Assembly: GCA_946902875.1 (NCBI GenBank)
Contig: OX336336.1
Span: forward strand, 4,186,545 to 4,250,544
Length of the DNA stretch: 64,000 bases
Source of the DNA: Nematopogon swammerdamellus
Lineage: Eukaryota; Arthropoda; Insecta; Lepidoptera; Adelidae
Direction: 5' to 3'
How positions within the stretch are numbered: the first letter of the stretch is position 1; each line of letters starts with the position of its first letter. The notes below the pieces were generated by a model that had not been told where the DNA came from, made no database searches, and saw nothing but the letters and a program-made list of their open reading frames with translations. Positions 51,831 to 62,362 of the stretch are shown in pieces. The translations under genes and the position numbers were made by a program.

Positions 51831-52222
51831 TATATAGACGTGCGTTGGCCAGTCGCAATTATAGCTCGGTACTTTATTGTGAAAAATTTTGCTTCTACGT
51901 TACCTACTTTACTTTTATTCAAGAGAGAGTAGTGTTGTTGAAAATAAAATTGATTAAAAAGAAATGTTTTCCTTGTTTTCTTCCCTAAAACACATTGGCT
52001 GCTTGCATACTAGACGATAGCGTCGCGGCAGCGGTGATATGACCGCGACGCGGCAGCAGGTTTCGAGCATACCGTCACGGTATTGCGTACATTTTTCCTG
52101 CCCTGCTGCCGTGACGTCACCGTCTAGATAGTGCATAAACAGTCGTTGGTTACATACATACAATGAAGTATGTAAACAATACTACAGTAAATAAATACCA
52201 ATGTGATTTAAAATATGCTTAC
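51831..52222. other. intron of the decayed Myb-like gene, unassigned
   Basis: Imperfect inverted segment: CTAGACGATAGCGTCGCGGC, ACGGTATTG and GCCGTGACGTCACCGTCTAG (52011-52130). Nothing else. Confidence 0.35.
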
Positions 52223-52799
52223 CGGTAGAGTGTTCACTATGACCTCGGAGTCCCCGAGTCCGAAGCCCTGTCCCAACACCGCCAGCATCCGCTCGTCCTA
52301 TTGCTCCAGCAGAGCTACCGGTGCCGCCGGCCCACACCCGTTCCGTGGGCTTGCCGCCTGGCTCTACCGGCCAAGTTTTTTAAGTGAACTACTGTCTATT
52401 GTCCGTCCAATACTGAAAAAACAGATGAACATATTTGTAAAATATTATATTAGTACGACCATTGTAATACGACTTATTAAGTTTGATGTTTGAAAGGAAT
52501 TTGTGAATACATAAATATAACACACCTTGTGCTACTGTTGCCATGTTATGGCGCAGCCCCCCGATGCTTTGAGGCGCTCCGTTAGGCCCATCCAGAGGCG
52601 CGAGCATCGCATTCTCTCCCGACAGCCGGCCCCGCGCCAACTGCGAATTTTGTTCCATGAACTCCGCCATCACATCATATCTCTTTGCACCGCAGTTGGC
52701 CGGGAGCGGAGTGTGGATGAGGTGCCTGCACTTGGCTCATGTTGCGTTACTTACACTCAAGTACGGTACATTACATATATAGAAATGAAGAAAAATTGG

Positions 52800-53156
52800 T
52801 AAATTCTTCTTCTTTTTTTTTTTTAATAAACATGACAGTTGATTGACTGACACTGGCACATGGTCTAGGTCGACATAGTCTATGCTAAGCACTCATTTGT
52901 ATCAGTAAAAATGGTTAAAAGGTAATAATTGATAATTTTTTTGGCATAAATGTTCACGAATTTCCATAAATTATAAATACAACATATAAATAATTAGATA
53001 ACATAAAATAATAATAAGTAATCGCAAGTAATCTAGACCGTCTTATCTATGGTAGGTCGACACTCACTTGAACGCCGGTACCGATACGAATGACGCTAAA
53101 AGTGAGAAGGAGTACGAGTAAACTCCCTCGCATATTTCAAGCGAGAAATGCCGGTA
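52800..53156. other. probable LINE-tail-like AT-rich sequence
   Basis: Begins TTCTTTTTTTTTTTTAATAA and has ACATGACAGTTGATTGACTG, resembling the reversed 3' end seen at 19140. No gene. Confidence 0.3.
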
Positions 53157-53580
53157 GGGCCCCTGGACGGAAAACACAAACTATTTACATAGCCGTTTCG
53201 ACCGGCTGACATCACGGATGTTGTAGGTGATGTAGCCAACCGGGTCAGTTTCCATAAAAAAACATCCGCGATGTCAGCGCATAACACCGGGTGAACTAGG
53301 TGCCATGCCAGTGCTCCCCTTCATTTCATGTCGGCTACACTGAACTGGACGGAAAGCACTAACTATTTACATAGCCGTTTCGACCGACGACGACGACGTT
53401 TCATTCAGTACGGACGTAGTAAGGTAAGGAAAGGACCTATAGTTTTATATGGAATCCAAACCACTGTCAGCCTCCAACGGTCGAGCGGTCACCCATCCAA
53501 GTACTGACCGCGCCCAGGTGTGCTTATTGATCACGACCAACAGTCGACCGACCGCACCACTGAGATACCGAGGCTGACTT
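53157..53580 (-). repeat. family B SINE, rearranged copy
   Basis: Contains two partial B bodies back to back (53160-53265, mixed orientation) and, from 53265, a reverse B copy ending in the 5S-like head (GCGGTCACCCATCCAAGTAC, GCACCACTGAGATACCGAGG). Confidence 0.7.
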
Positions 53581-54308
53581 TATCTCCTTAAAAAAAAATT
53601 CAATCAATTAAAGATTCAAATCTCGAACCTTCTACTAGGTAAATATCCCGCGTTTACTACTATTTAGACTAGGCACCTCCGTCTTTATAGCTTCTGAGAA
53701 AATTTCGATTCACTATATTGCGTTTGAACAAAAAAACGATGTTTAATAATATCACACAAGCTTTACATCCACCGTTCTCTTCTGTTCCTATGGAATTATC
53801 ACGAGACGGTAAAAAACGGCCGAGATGGGTAACTTAATTTGAAGCTTACCCCGCGGGCTTGTGTTACGTTACGTATAGTGCGGTACACTGTTTTTCTATA
53901 TCGATAATATTAAATTATACGTTTTGGTAATAGAGAAGTTTGCTGATGGCTGCAGTGCATTTATTGCTTCACTTCTTGTTCGCCTGCATGTTCCACTTCC
54001 CAAAGATTAGCTAGAATTGATTTCCTCGAGGCGTTAATCTCGCCTATTGTACTTAATATGTATGAACTGGTGTTCAGTAAAGAACATAATACAGATTTCT
54101 TTCATTCTTGTCATTTCTTCGTTTATGCGGTTGTGGTATTTGATCGATAAAGACGCCAGCTTTTAACTGAATGAAACATTGGCATTTTTGCTGGGAATCC
54201 AGTGACTTTAATGCATTTCTTCACTAGAAAGACGCAAAGCCGAAAATTAAGAGAAAAAAAAGCGTCGAACCTACTAATAGAAGATGCAACTGTTCAAATA
54301 CTTTGAAA
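53581..54308. other. unassigned sequence
   Basis: No recognised gene or repeat in about 730 bp. Confidence 0.35.
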
Positions 54309-54570
54309 GAATCGACCCGATGGCGGAATTGTCGCCGCTGGCGGCTCAAGCCGGAGCCTCAGGTTTGAATCCTGGTCGGGACGTATTTTTTTCTTCGAAC
54401 GTCGTATTAACAGACAGCTAGAACTAGCAACAGTCCGCAGATCTACTGGCATGGCACCAAACTGAGCAGTTTTACGAGGAGAGGGATTTTGGCTCCGTCA
54501 ACTGCACCAATGGTCTCTCAGCTCTCGGCACAGCTAGGTACCCATATTGGATTACATAAAAAACATAGAT
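54309..54570 (+). repeat. SINE-like chimera: tRNA-like head joined to LINE E tail
   Basis: 54309-54385 is tRNA-like: CGATGGCGGAATTG (A-box side), GGTTTGAATCC (B-box), with acceptor-like pairing CCCGA/TCGGG. From 54395 it continues as LINE E: TTCGAACGTCGTATTAACAG, AGCAACAGTCCGCAGATCTA, CTGGCATGGCACCAAACTGA, CTCGGCACAGCTAGG, with an A-rich end. Confidence 0.6.
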
Positions 54571-54671
54571 AAACGTTGTCACTTTCAATGTTTTACATAC
54601 TCGTACCTAAACCATAGTTACCTACTTTACCACTACCTTACTTAACATAATGCGCCATATCAATATGAAAT

Positions 54672-55085
54672 AATTGTTGAAAAAAAATCCGAAACCTAGA
54701 GTTGAAGGCGGTCGGTTATTTTTGCTTGCTTTGGCACCACCGCCTTCAACTCTAGGGTTCGATTTTTATTTTTTTATTTCATATATTTTTGAAGGCGGTT
54801 TTTATATTTTTTTAAATAGTTTTTTATTTCACAGTTTTTTTAGTAATTTTTATTTGCTATTAATGTACTCGGCGGAATCGCTCGGCCTTCGGCCTCGCGA
54901 TTCCGCCTCGCTTTTCAATCCGATCTTGACCAAAAAAAATGGGACCACCTTGGAGCTAGACTGAACCGAACACAAAAATAATCATCGAAATCGGTTCACA
55001 ATTGGGGAAGATATTGCTGAACATACATAAAAAAAATACATACAGCCGAACATAGAACCTCCTCCTTTTTTGAAGTCGGTTAAAA
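54672..55085 (+). repeat. dispersed element with two perfect hairpins
   Basis: Hairpin 1: CCTAGAGTTGAAGGCGGT (54695-54712) and complement (54739-54756). Hairpin 2: GGCGGAATCGC (54871-54881) and complement (54897-54907). The 3' end GAACCTCCTCCTTTTTTGAA and GTCGGTTAAAAA matches 35600-35635. Confidence 0.6.
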
Positions 55086-56234
55086 ATCATAAAGAAATCG
55101 ATATAAAGATATCGATAAGAATGTCGCGTCACTATAGCCGCGTAAATGCGGTAGTCGGTACGTAGCCAGCTATGATCGTTTTGGAGTTTTTTGTGAGGTT
55201 TTCGACGTTTAGAGGCTCACGAATTCCATTCGTCATATTATATTTATGTATTATAGTATAGTGCATCACTTCCGCAGTAACTTGTAATTATTGTATTCAA
55301 GTTTATTATTCTATTGCATGCAATGTTGTAAATGTAGATTGTAGTGTATTGAAATGAATTATGTTGAATTGTATTGAAATGTTTGACATATTAAGCGTGT
55401 GAAATTAGTAGGACTTGTACCTTTATTAATATTTAAAATATATGTTTATGTATGATGTACATTTTATATAAATGTATTTACTTACGTGATTTTAAATTGA
55501 AAACTCTAAATTTAGATAATTTTTATGGAAACTGAGACGGTTGGCTACATCACCTTATACAACATTCGCGATGTAAGCCCATAACACCGGGTGAACTAGG
55601 TGCCATGTCAGGGCTTTCCTAGAATGAAATCATTCTCAGGAACATCTTTGTATCTTCACTTACTATCTACCTACATACATGCTTCGCATCTTCTTCGTTC
55701 GACCTCAGAGTCACAAGAGTCATCAGATTATCATCGTCATTTCAATAAAATTACGTACAGGAAAGTATTCGAACATAAATATTATGTAACACATTAAAAT
55801 CTATAAATATGTGAGAATATAAAAACCTGTGATGAATTTGTGAAGGTGGATGAAAGATTATGGTTGCTGTGACGTAATTATGACTAAGTAAATTATCCTT
55901 ATTAATTGTAGCATGTAATATTTCTCATTATACAAAATGCGTAATTATAGTTATTTATAAACGACAGTTCAAAAGGAAAACTTCATGTTAAACCTGTAAT
56001 AAGTAGGTAAAAATCGCTTGAACAGAGATGACTTGTTTCTGAGACTGTTGTAGACTCTTTTATTCAAAATTCTAAACGTTCTAATAAAATTATCAATTTC
56101 ATTAGCCTTCTAAAAAAATCATAATCAACAATATCAAATTAAAATTACTAATAAGTGCTTAAGCAGCTAAAACGATATAAATGAAACATGCCTACAAAAC
56201 TAAAATGTCAAATCTTTACTTCTTATAAAAGGGA
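55086..56234. other. mostly unassigned; family B tail (minus) at 55520-55620
   Basis: 55520-55620 reads TTTTTATGGAAACTGAGACG, CCATAACACCGGGTGAACTA, GGTGCCATGTCAGGGC. The flanks are AT-rich and hold nothing I recognise. Confidence 0.4.
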
Positions 56235-56477
56235 ACATCTGTATGTTTGAAGTAAACTCCGGAACCACCGAACCGATTTGCGATTTTGCACCAATGGAAA
56301 TAATACTTCTTGAGGCTCACTATAGGTTATATACCATCACGCTATAAAGCTTTAGGGCCGAGCAGTATAAAAAAAGTATAATATGGACGGGAGATATATA
56401 TATTTGTAATATTATAATAGATTATATTTGCGTTTAAATCAAGTCTACTGCGAGCGAAGCCTCGGGCAAGAGCTTTT
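56235..56477 (+). repeat. family G-related dispersed element
   Basis: AACTCCGGAACCACCGAACC, GCTCACTATAGGTTATATAC, TTTGCGTTTAAATCAAGTCT and GAGCGAAGCCTCGGGCAAGA. Related to 47225-47460. Confidence 0.5.
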
Positions 56478-56736
56478 ATAAAATATACAAATAAACAATT
56501 TGTATATTTGTAATACACACTTACAAAATAAATATGTATTTAAATGTATATATATAAAACTTTAGATAATGTTTAAATGAATAATAAATAAGGAAAGAGG
56601 ATTATGAAAATGCGATTGTATGAAATATAAAGTATCTATATTTTCAATATAAATAATGAATTGCATTTAGGTCAAGTTTATAGAAGCCGTAAATAACGTT
56701 GTAGTTGCGGCAAATTCGGGAGAGGGGTAAGTTTTC

Positions 56737-57113
56737 GTCAGCCTCGATAGTTCAGTGGTGCAGACAGTCAACTGTCGCTATTGAATGTTAAGCAACGCTG
56801 GGTGCGGTCAGTACTTGGATGGGTGACCGCTGACCGTTGGAGGCTGACCGAGGTTCGGATTCCTCGTAAAACTGTAGGTCCCTTCCCTCCTAATCTTACT
56901 TGGTGGTAGGGCTTAACCCGCCCGGGTTGGTACCACCGCACTGAATGAAACGTCGGTCAAAACGGCTATGTAAATAGTTTGTGTTTTCCGACCAGTTCAG
57001 TGTAGCCGGCACGATCAAAGGGGGAAGCACTGACATGGCACCTAGTTCACCCGGTGTTATGGGCTGACATCACGGACGTTGTGGGTGATGTAGCCAAACG
57101 TGTCAGATTCCAT
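56737..57113 (+). repeat. family B SINE, full-length copy
   Basis: GTCAGCCTCGATAGTTCAGT head; 5S-like block at 56787-56830; body TTACTTGGTGGTAGGGC, GGTTGGTACCACCGCACTGA; tail GACATCACGGACGTTGTGGG and GTCAGATTCCATAAAATAAA. Confidence 0.85.
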
Positions 57114-57430
57114 AAAATAAAAAAAAAGTAAACATTTCCATTATTGGTATTGGAAATATTCACCCATCTGTGTAGTAATTGTAATAATAGATTTGAGAGG
57201 CTCTCGCTGAGTGGTTGGGTCAACCACTCAGCGAGAAGGCTGAAGATTCTTCTTTCATCCAGAAGGCAGCCCTGCTCGACACTGCACGTATCGTCCGGAG
57301 GTTTCTCTCTTCGGGACCCGACCATCGTTAGTCTGGGTTCGCTAAAACTAAATTTAATTTGTATATGTTTATTTTATTTTATATTCTGATGTATACAAAA
57401 TAAGTGTAAATATAAAAAAAAAATAAAAAA
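57114..57430 (+). pseudogene. LINE ORF C-terminal remnant with a 16-bp hairpin
   Basis: The frame at about 57238-57330 reads AEDSSFIQKAALLDTARIV then RRFLSSGPDHR and stop, like the C terminus of a LINE reverse-transcriptase protein. A perfect hairpin (57202-57217 and 57221-57236, TCTCGCTGAGTGGTTG arms) lies just upstream. The tail is A-rich to 57436. Confidence 0.5.
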
Positions 57431-57706
57431 ATAAAAACTTATTTACTGTAACACAAACAAGATTTACGTATACAATTTTCTTAAATCTAAATTGCCATTA
57501 CTTAAAAGCTACGTATCTGCTCCAATTTACAGAAGAAAAAACAATATAATGTGCAAATAAATGAATCGCATAATAATAAAACTGATACGTGAAAAGAAAA
57601 CTTTGCGAGGGAACCGAACCGTTGAAATCTTTTGTTTTGAGAGAAGATGTAAAGGGTCGACTTTACCACGTTCGCTTAAAATGCAGATGCAAGTTTTTTT
57701 AATTTT

Positions 57707-58092
57707 TTTTTTTATGGAAACTGACACGGTTGGCTACATCACCTACAACATCCGTGATGTCTGCCCATAACACCGGGTGAACTAGGTGCCATGTCAGTGC
57801 TTCCCTTCGATCGTGCCGGCTACACTGAACTGGACGGAAAACACAAACTATTTACATAGCCGTTTCGACCGACGTTTCATTCATTGCGGCGGTACCAACC
57901 CGGGCGGGTTGAACCCTACCACCGAGTAAGGTAGGAAGGGAAGGGACCTACAGTTTTACGTGGAGTCCGAACCACGGTCAGCCTCCAACGGTCGAGCGGT
58001 CACCTATCCAAGTACTGACCGCGCCCAGGTGTGCTTATTGATCACGACCAACAGTCGACTGTCTGCACTACTGAGCTATCAAGGCTGACTGA
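57707..58092 (-). repeat. family B SINE, full-length copy
   Basis: In reverse: TTTTTTTTTATGGAAACTGA to TCTGCACTACTGAGCTATCA and AGGCTGAC. This copy reads GCACACCTGGGCGCGGTCAG next to AGTACTTGGATAGGTGACCG in sense, a head subtype differing from those at 20974 and 56737. Confidence 0.85.
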
Positions 58093-58480
58093 GTTAACGC
58101 CTGTATGTGAAATGTCACAATTAAATATTAACCAGAGGTGGTCAAATATGCCCTTAGAAGTTTGAAGACATGCGTGGATGTCAAGATGATAACCTTTCAG
58201 ACATAAACCAGACTAAAGTTTTCATGCAAGAATTTGCCATTTTGCCATACTGTTCGTACAAAAGTTTGAACACATGTTCGAAAAAATTTCAACAGACATT
58301 AAATATAAACTAACTATTACCTTATCTTACTGGTTCTTTCTATCACTACTACGAGGCCCACTTGTGTGTGAATGTGTGGTGTTGTAAGTGTGTGTATGTG
58401 TTGATAAGTGAGTGAGCGTTTATGAAGACGTATACATCAATACACTAGCTAAGTCCGTGCATCGTACCGCGATATAATAA
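58093..58480. other. unassigned sequence
   Basis: A TGTGTG-rich patch lies near 58364-58402. Nothing else. Confidence 0.35.
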
Positions 58481-58864
58481 TCTTGGTCTTTGTAGTACAA
58501 ATGTATTCTGAACTGGAACAATTTGTGTTCTGGATTGTGAAACATCTTGGTCTTTGTAGTACAAATGTGTTCTGAACTGGAACAATTTGTGTTCTGGATT
58601 GTGAAACATCTTGGTCTTTGTAGTACAAATGTGTTCTGAACTGGAACAATTTGTGTTCTGGATTGTGAAACATCTTGGTCTTTGTAGTACAAATGTGTTC
58701 TGAACTGGAACAATTTGTGTTCTGGATTGTGAAACATCTTGGTCTTTGTAGTACAAATGTGTTCTGAACTGGAACAATTTGTGTTCTGGACTGTGAAACA
58801 TCTTGGTCTTTGTAGTACAAATGTTTTCTGAACTGGAACAATCTGTGTTCTGGACTGTGAAACA
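58481..58864. repeat. minisatellite, six copies of a 64-bp unit
   Basis: Unit TCTTGGTCTTTGTAGTACAA, ATGTGTTCTGAACTGGAACA, ATTTGTGTTCTGGATTGTGA, AACA, almost identical in all six copies. Since 64 is not a multiple of three and no unit has a stop on the minus strand, all three minus-strand frames are open, giving three nested frames of 105-138 codons that are not genes. Confidence 0.95.
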
Positions 58865-58894
58865 TAAGAAAACTTAAGATTTATAAATATGTAT

Positions 58895-59520
58895 ATTTTT
58901 TTAATGAAAATCAGTATGGGTCGCTGTGCCGAGGGACCAGGAGGTACGCGAAACAGCCAAATCTACCTCAACTCTCAAAACCACGCTCAGTGAGACAACA
59001 TACCAGCAGATTTGCGGACTATAGAAGCGCTATCTAGCATGCCACTCAGATTGAAATTATTGGGAAACGAGTCGAACTTGGGCACCGAGGGTTCCGTATT
59101 TCCATGTCATGGTCAGCGCCATTCACACCATCTATGGCGTGTTTATGAAATGCTTCATATTAGTTAAAATTCATGATTAGACTATAGCGCATAGACTTTT
59201 TAGTTTCTTCTATGGGAAACCCCGTGAATGTTTTACTTTTTCTTATTTTTATTCTTATTTATTATTTGTTGTTATATCGGCCATATTCTGTGATAATTGC
59301 AACGGCATACCTATTACGGTTCAAGAGATACAGCCCTCGGAGAGACAGACAGACAGACGGCGTAGGCTAAGTAATAGGGTCCCGTACCGGATACGTAACC
59401 CTAAAAAACACTCGCCGGTCAATTCCACACCCTAGCGGTGCGACAGAGGAACAATTTTAAAAAAGTATGGGTCTTCAAAAGCTGGCTAGGAATAAGGGTT
59501 GCCATATCAGGATATAAGTA
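58895..59520 (-). repeat. LINE E tail, family A copy and second LINE E fragment
   Basis: 58905-59045: E tail in reverse (CAGTATGGGTCGCTGTGCCG, ATACCAGCAGATTTGCGGAC). 59055-59407: family A in reverse (GAGTCGAACTTGGGCACCGA, GATACAGCCCTCGGAGAGAC). 59405-59520: E coding part in reverse (CCACACCCTAGCGGTGCGAC). Confidence 0.65.
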
Positions 59521-60300
59521 AGGGATATTTGCCTTCATTAAAGTGATTCTCAAATGGAGGTTACGCTACGCTCAAGGAAATAAATGAATTGCTATAGTCA
59601 TGTACTCAGTTTAATTAAAGAATAATAATATTGTTTGTACTTATCAATCAATTCTTTCTGATCTAGAAAATCCCTCAGCCAGGTGACTGGTTGCAGCTAC
59701 CATCTTGCAGGCTGAGTTGTCCACCACGTCTACAGTTTTTTTTATTTGGGTTAACTTATATAAGTAAATAAGCATGTTTGTCGCGGTACAATGACGGTAG
59801 CTTCAAGATCATGTCAGGATATAATATCTTTAGGTTTAGAACAAATTTATAGTTCACTAAATTCAGCAGTAATTTGGTCTTTCTCAAATATCATGTATCT
59901 GTCATATTTAATAGCATGTATGATGTGGCAAACAAATAATTTATTTTTTTCCTTCTTTATCAGAAATTACCCTTCTCCTACGGAGCGGCCGATATCGGTC
60001 GCTTTATACATTATACCTTCGAGTACGGAGCGGCCGATATCGGTCGCTCTCTATTCTCGGCCTAACGGGCTGGGTGGCCCTAACAAATTATTTTATTCTT
60101 GTATCTCACTTAGCCGTGTGTATTTTAAAGAGATGAATTCTAATAATAGAATAAATTTCTCTTTAGGCGACAACCGTTCCCCCACAGACAAATGTCAGAT
60201 TTACCGCGCTGTCAGTGTCATCAAGAGAGCGGTTAATTTAAAACGCATTATATTTGAGTATTGTTTGCACTGTTCTTTTTTTTTATAATTAAATTGTACT
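59521..60300. other. unassigned sequence with a duplicated palindromic block
   Basis: The 165-codon open frame at 59791-60288 (plus) includes the duplicated peptide STERPISVALY. At DNA level the 25-bp block TACGGAGCGGCCGATATCGG plus TCGCT occurs at 59979-60003 and 60024-60048. Segments of this type are known to me only as LINE-associated sequence, so I do not call the frame a gene. Confidence 0.3.
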
Positions 60301-60899
60301 ATTGAATGTTTATCGCGAATATTAAAATTTTAATTGTAAAATGTACGTAATTTTGCCCTTTTTATATCTTTATTAAATTTATAATATTCTTCTGCTTACC
60401 CTAGAACAGTCTATACCTATTTGGATGCACGGCAGTGTCGGATTGTACGTACACTGTTTTTGCTGGGAAATTAATAAACACGAAAATACAGAATATTCCT
60501 TATTTTGTTTTCAATTCTCACACTGAAGTCTTTTGCTACTACTTACTTACATTTCACTATATTAAGGAACTCTCAATCATACAAAGGTCGTCTGGAATAA
60601 ATATCTGTAAGGGATAAGTTCGCACTTGCACCCTAGCAAATATTATTTTGTGTTTGTTTCTGTAATTTTTTTAGTTACAAAGTATTTTTTTTATCGAAAC
60701 TGACACGGTTGGCTACATCACCTACATACGTCAGCCTATAGGCAACACCGGGGGAACTAGGTGCCATGTCAGTGCTTCCCTTCATTTCATGATTTCATTA
60801 TTTCAAGTATTTTCTAACCGCCTGACTCGCTTAGACATACCTGTAAATACCTAACAGTTATTTTTGAAAGTATTCTTTACATTTTACAAGAGCACGGCT
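60301..60899. other. unassigned; family B tail (minus) at 60690-60790
   Basis: 60690-60790 reads TTTTATCGAAACTGACACGG, ACTAGGTGCCATGTCAGTGC. The rest is AT-rich. Confidence 0.4.
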
Positions 60900-61399
60900 C
60901 AAGATGGTTCGATCGTTCTATAATGCCTCGACGACTTCTGTAGAGTTACCCCGCCAGTTGACCCGACTTAACCCACACACGCGCAACGTTACACAACGCA
61001 CGCACACAAACAAACACACACACAGTCAACACATCTCACTGTACTACCGTACTACGCTTCCTACTGATAAACGAGACACGACAGAGACGCTACTAGAACG
61101 AGCGCATGCGCGCTAAGCGAGACAGAACGAGATGTCGTGCGCGTAGGAGCGAGACAGCACTATGATACTGGAAGGAATCAAAGAGTGATTGGTAGGCAAG
61201 CTAATGAATATAGGTTGCAATGTGAACAACAGGTGAATTACAATTATTGTGTTTAGTAGGTACAGCTGATTTCCGTTGTAACCTGTAACCTAACCTAACC
61301 TCACTATTCTATCAACTATTATAAATATAAATATTATATCAAAATTATTACAAGTTCAAGTTACGTCTCAAAGCATGAAATAAAAGTTAAATTACCAAT
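60900..61399. other. unassigned; CA-rich patch
   Basis: ACACAC-rich segments lie at 60973-61030 and a CG-containing stretch at 61060-61160. No domain in the short frame at 60904-61116. Confidence 0.35.
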
Positions 61400-61578
61400 A
61401 AAAAAACCCGACATATCAACAACCCTTAAAAAGTAAAGAAAGAATTTCCGCTTAGTTGATTAAAGGCGTCGAGGGACCGCTAAGTAAAAAAATAAATAAA
61501 CTCGATCCCCCGACGCCTTTGATTCAGAGGAAATATTTTTTTTACTTTTTAAGGGATGTTAACGTGTCGGGTTTTTTT
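61400..61578. mobile_element. fold-back MITE-like element
   Basis: Ends AAAAAACCCGACA (61401) and TGTCGGGTTTTTTTT (61565-61578) in inverse. Within, CCCTTAAAAAGTAAA pairs with TTTACTTTTTAAGGG, and AAAGGCGTCGAGGGA with CCCCCGACGCCTTT. About 175 bp, no coding. Confidence 0.7.
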
Positions 61579-61689
61579 TAAATTTGTAGTTTAACTTTTT
61601 ATGAAGTAATGTGCTCCATGTGTGTTGCTGCATAATTCTGTATACTTTCTCAAAGAAAGCCAATTTTTTATTTTATTTAATCCGGTATG

Positions 61690-61905
61690 GTTAGCTTAGT
61701 CAGAGGGGTCAAAGCACATGCTCCGACCAACCAATATCACCTCCGAGAAGGTAGGTGCCAAACCCTTTCTTTTGGATTGTTGGCATACTGGATTAGAGGA
61801 GAACACAGCCGAGGCTGCTATGCGGCCATCTTACATCCAGTACGGTGATACCATCCCAGTCAGCTACAATTTGAGCCTACCACCTAGGAAGGGGCAAGGC
61901 AATAC
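61690..61905 (-). repeat. family D SINE fragment
   Basis: GTCAGAGGGGTCAAAGCACA, ATGCTCCGACCAACC, GAGGCTGCTATGCGGCCATC and GAGCCTACCACCTAGGAAGG are family D in reverse, without the head. Confidence 0.7.
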
Positions 61906-62231
61906 CTGACAAGTTCAGTTCACTTCCAATATATCAGTTTGTCTCGCCCATATAGAATCCACATCAACCGTCCAAGTCAACGTTCAGTCTTTCCCCGACG
62001 CCTCAGCGTTTACGTTTCATGCTCATACAAAGTGCATGGAGATTATACGCAAACCGGCCGGTTAGTGGTGTTAGCTACAAGGAACTGTCGTGTCGCCGGT
62101 CCTGTATTCAAGGAATGCGGTCCGTCTGGCCTCAACCAACAAAAGCACGCACACATACACGCCGCCCACACACAGATTACTTTGCGAAAGGTGAGATGCA
62201 TGTAGGGATGTTGCTTGATTTTTATATCGAT
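61906..62231. other. unassigned sequence
   Basis: Short frames without recognisable domains. Confidence 0.35.
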
Positions 62232-62235
62232 ATTA

Positions 62236-62314
62236 TATTAGGGTTCCGTATCCGGTACGGGACCCTATCACTAAGCCTACGCCGTCTGTCTGTCTGTGTG
62301 TCTGTGTGTCTGTG

Positions 62315-62362
<48 letters not shown>

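Larger units (their letters stand above)
49987..52690 (-). pseudogene. decayed multi-exon Myb/SANT-like DNA-binding protein gene
   Basis: Four exon-like blocks on the minus strand. First block (about 52526-52690): MAEFMEQNSQLARGR, then a one-base frame shift to LWMGLTERLKASGG, the pattern of the Myb/SANT-like (Myb_DNA-bind_5 type) domain. Second (about 52223-52390): PAAPVALLEQ, stop TAG at 52298-52300, then DERMLAVLGQGFGLGDSEVI, donor at 52222. Third (50958-51146): 63 codons, VRLLAAPLVSFVQINPP and an acidic, amphipathic helix (EEFRRQQLELLRQFLQ), with good splice sites. Fourth (49987-50040): DNRGRFQQTPAVAHLGQ and stop, acceptor CTTGCAG. The last two exons are intact; the first two carry the shift and stops (another TAG at 52364-52366). 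Introns contain family A, B and MITE insertions. Related proteins serve as Harbinger partners or host regulators. Confidence 0.6.

Noticed and set aside
56787..56830. A 5S rRNA gene
   Set aside because: Only the 3' half matches 5S, followed by a SINE body and tail; the same unit recurs on both strands.
58420..58865. Three overlapping minus-strand frames of 105-138 codons
   Set aside because: Product of a 64-bp minisatellite without stops.
59791..60288. 165-codon plus-strand frame as a host gene
   Set aside because: It includes a recent DNA-level duplication, no known domain, and resembles LINE-associated sequence.
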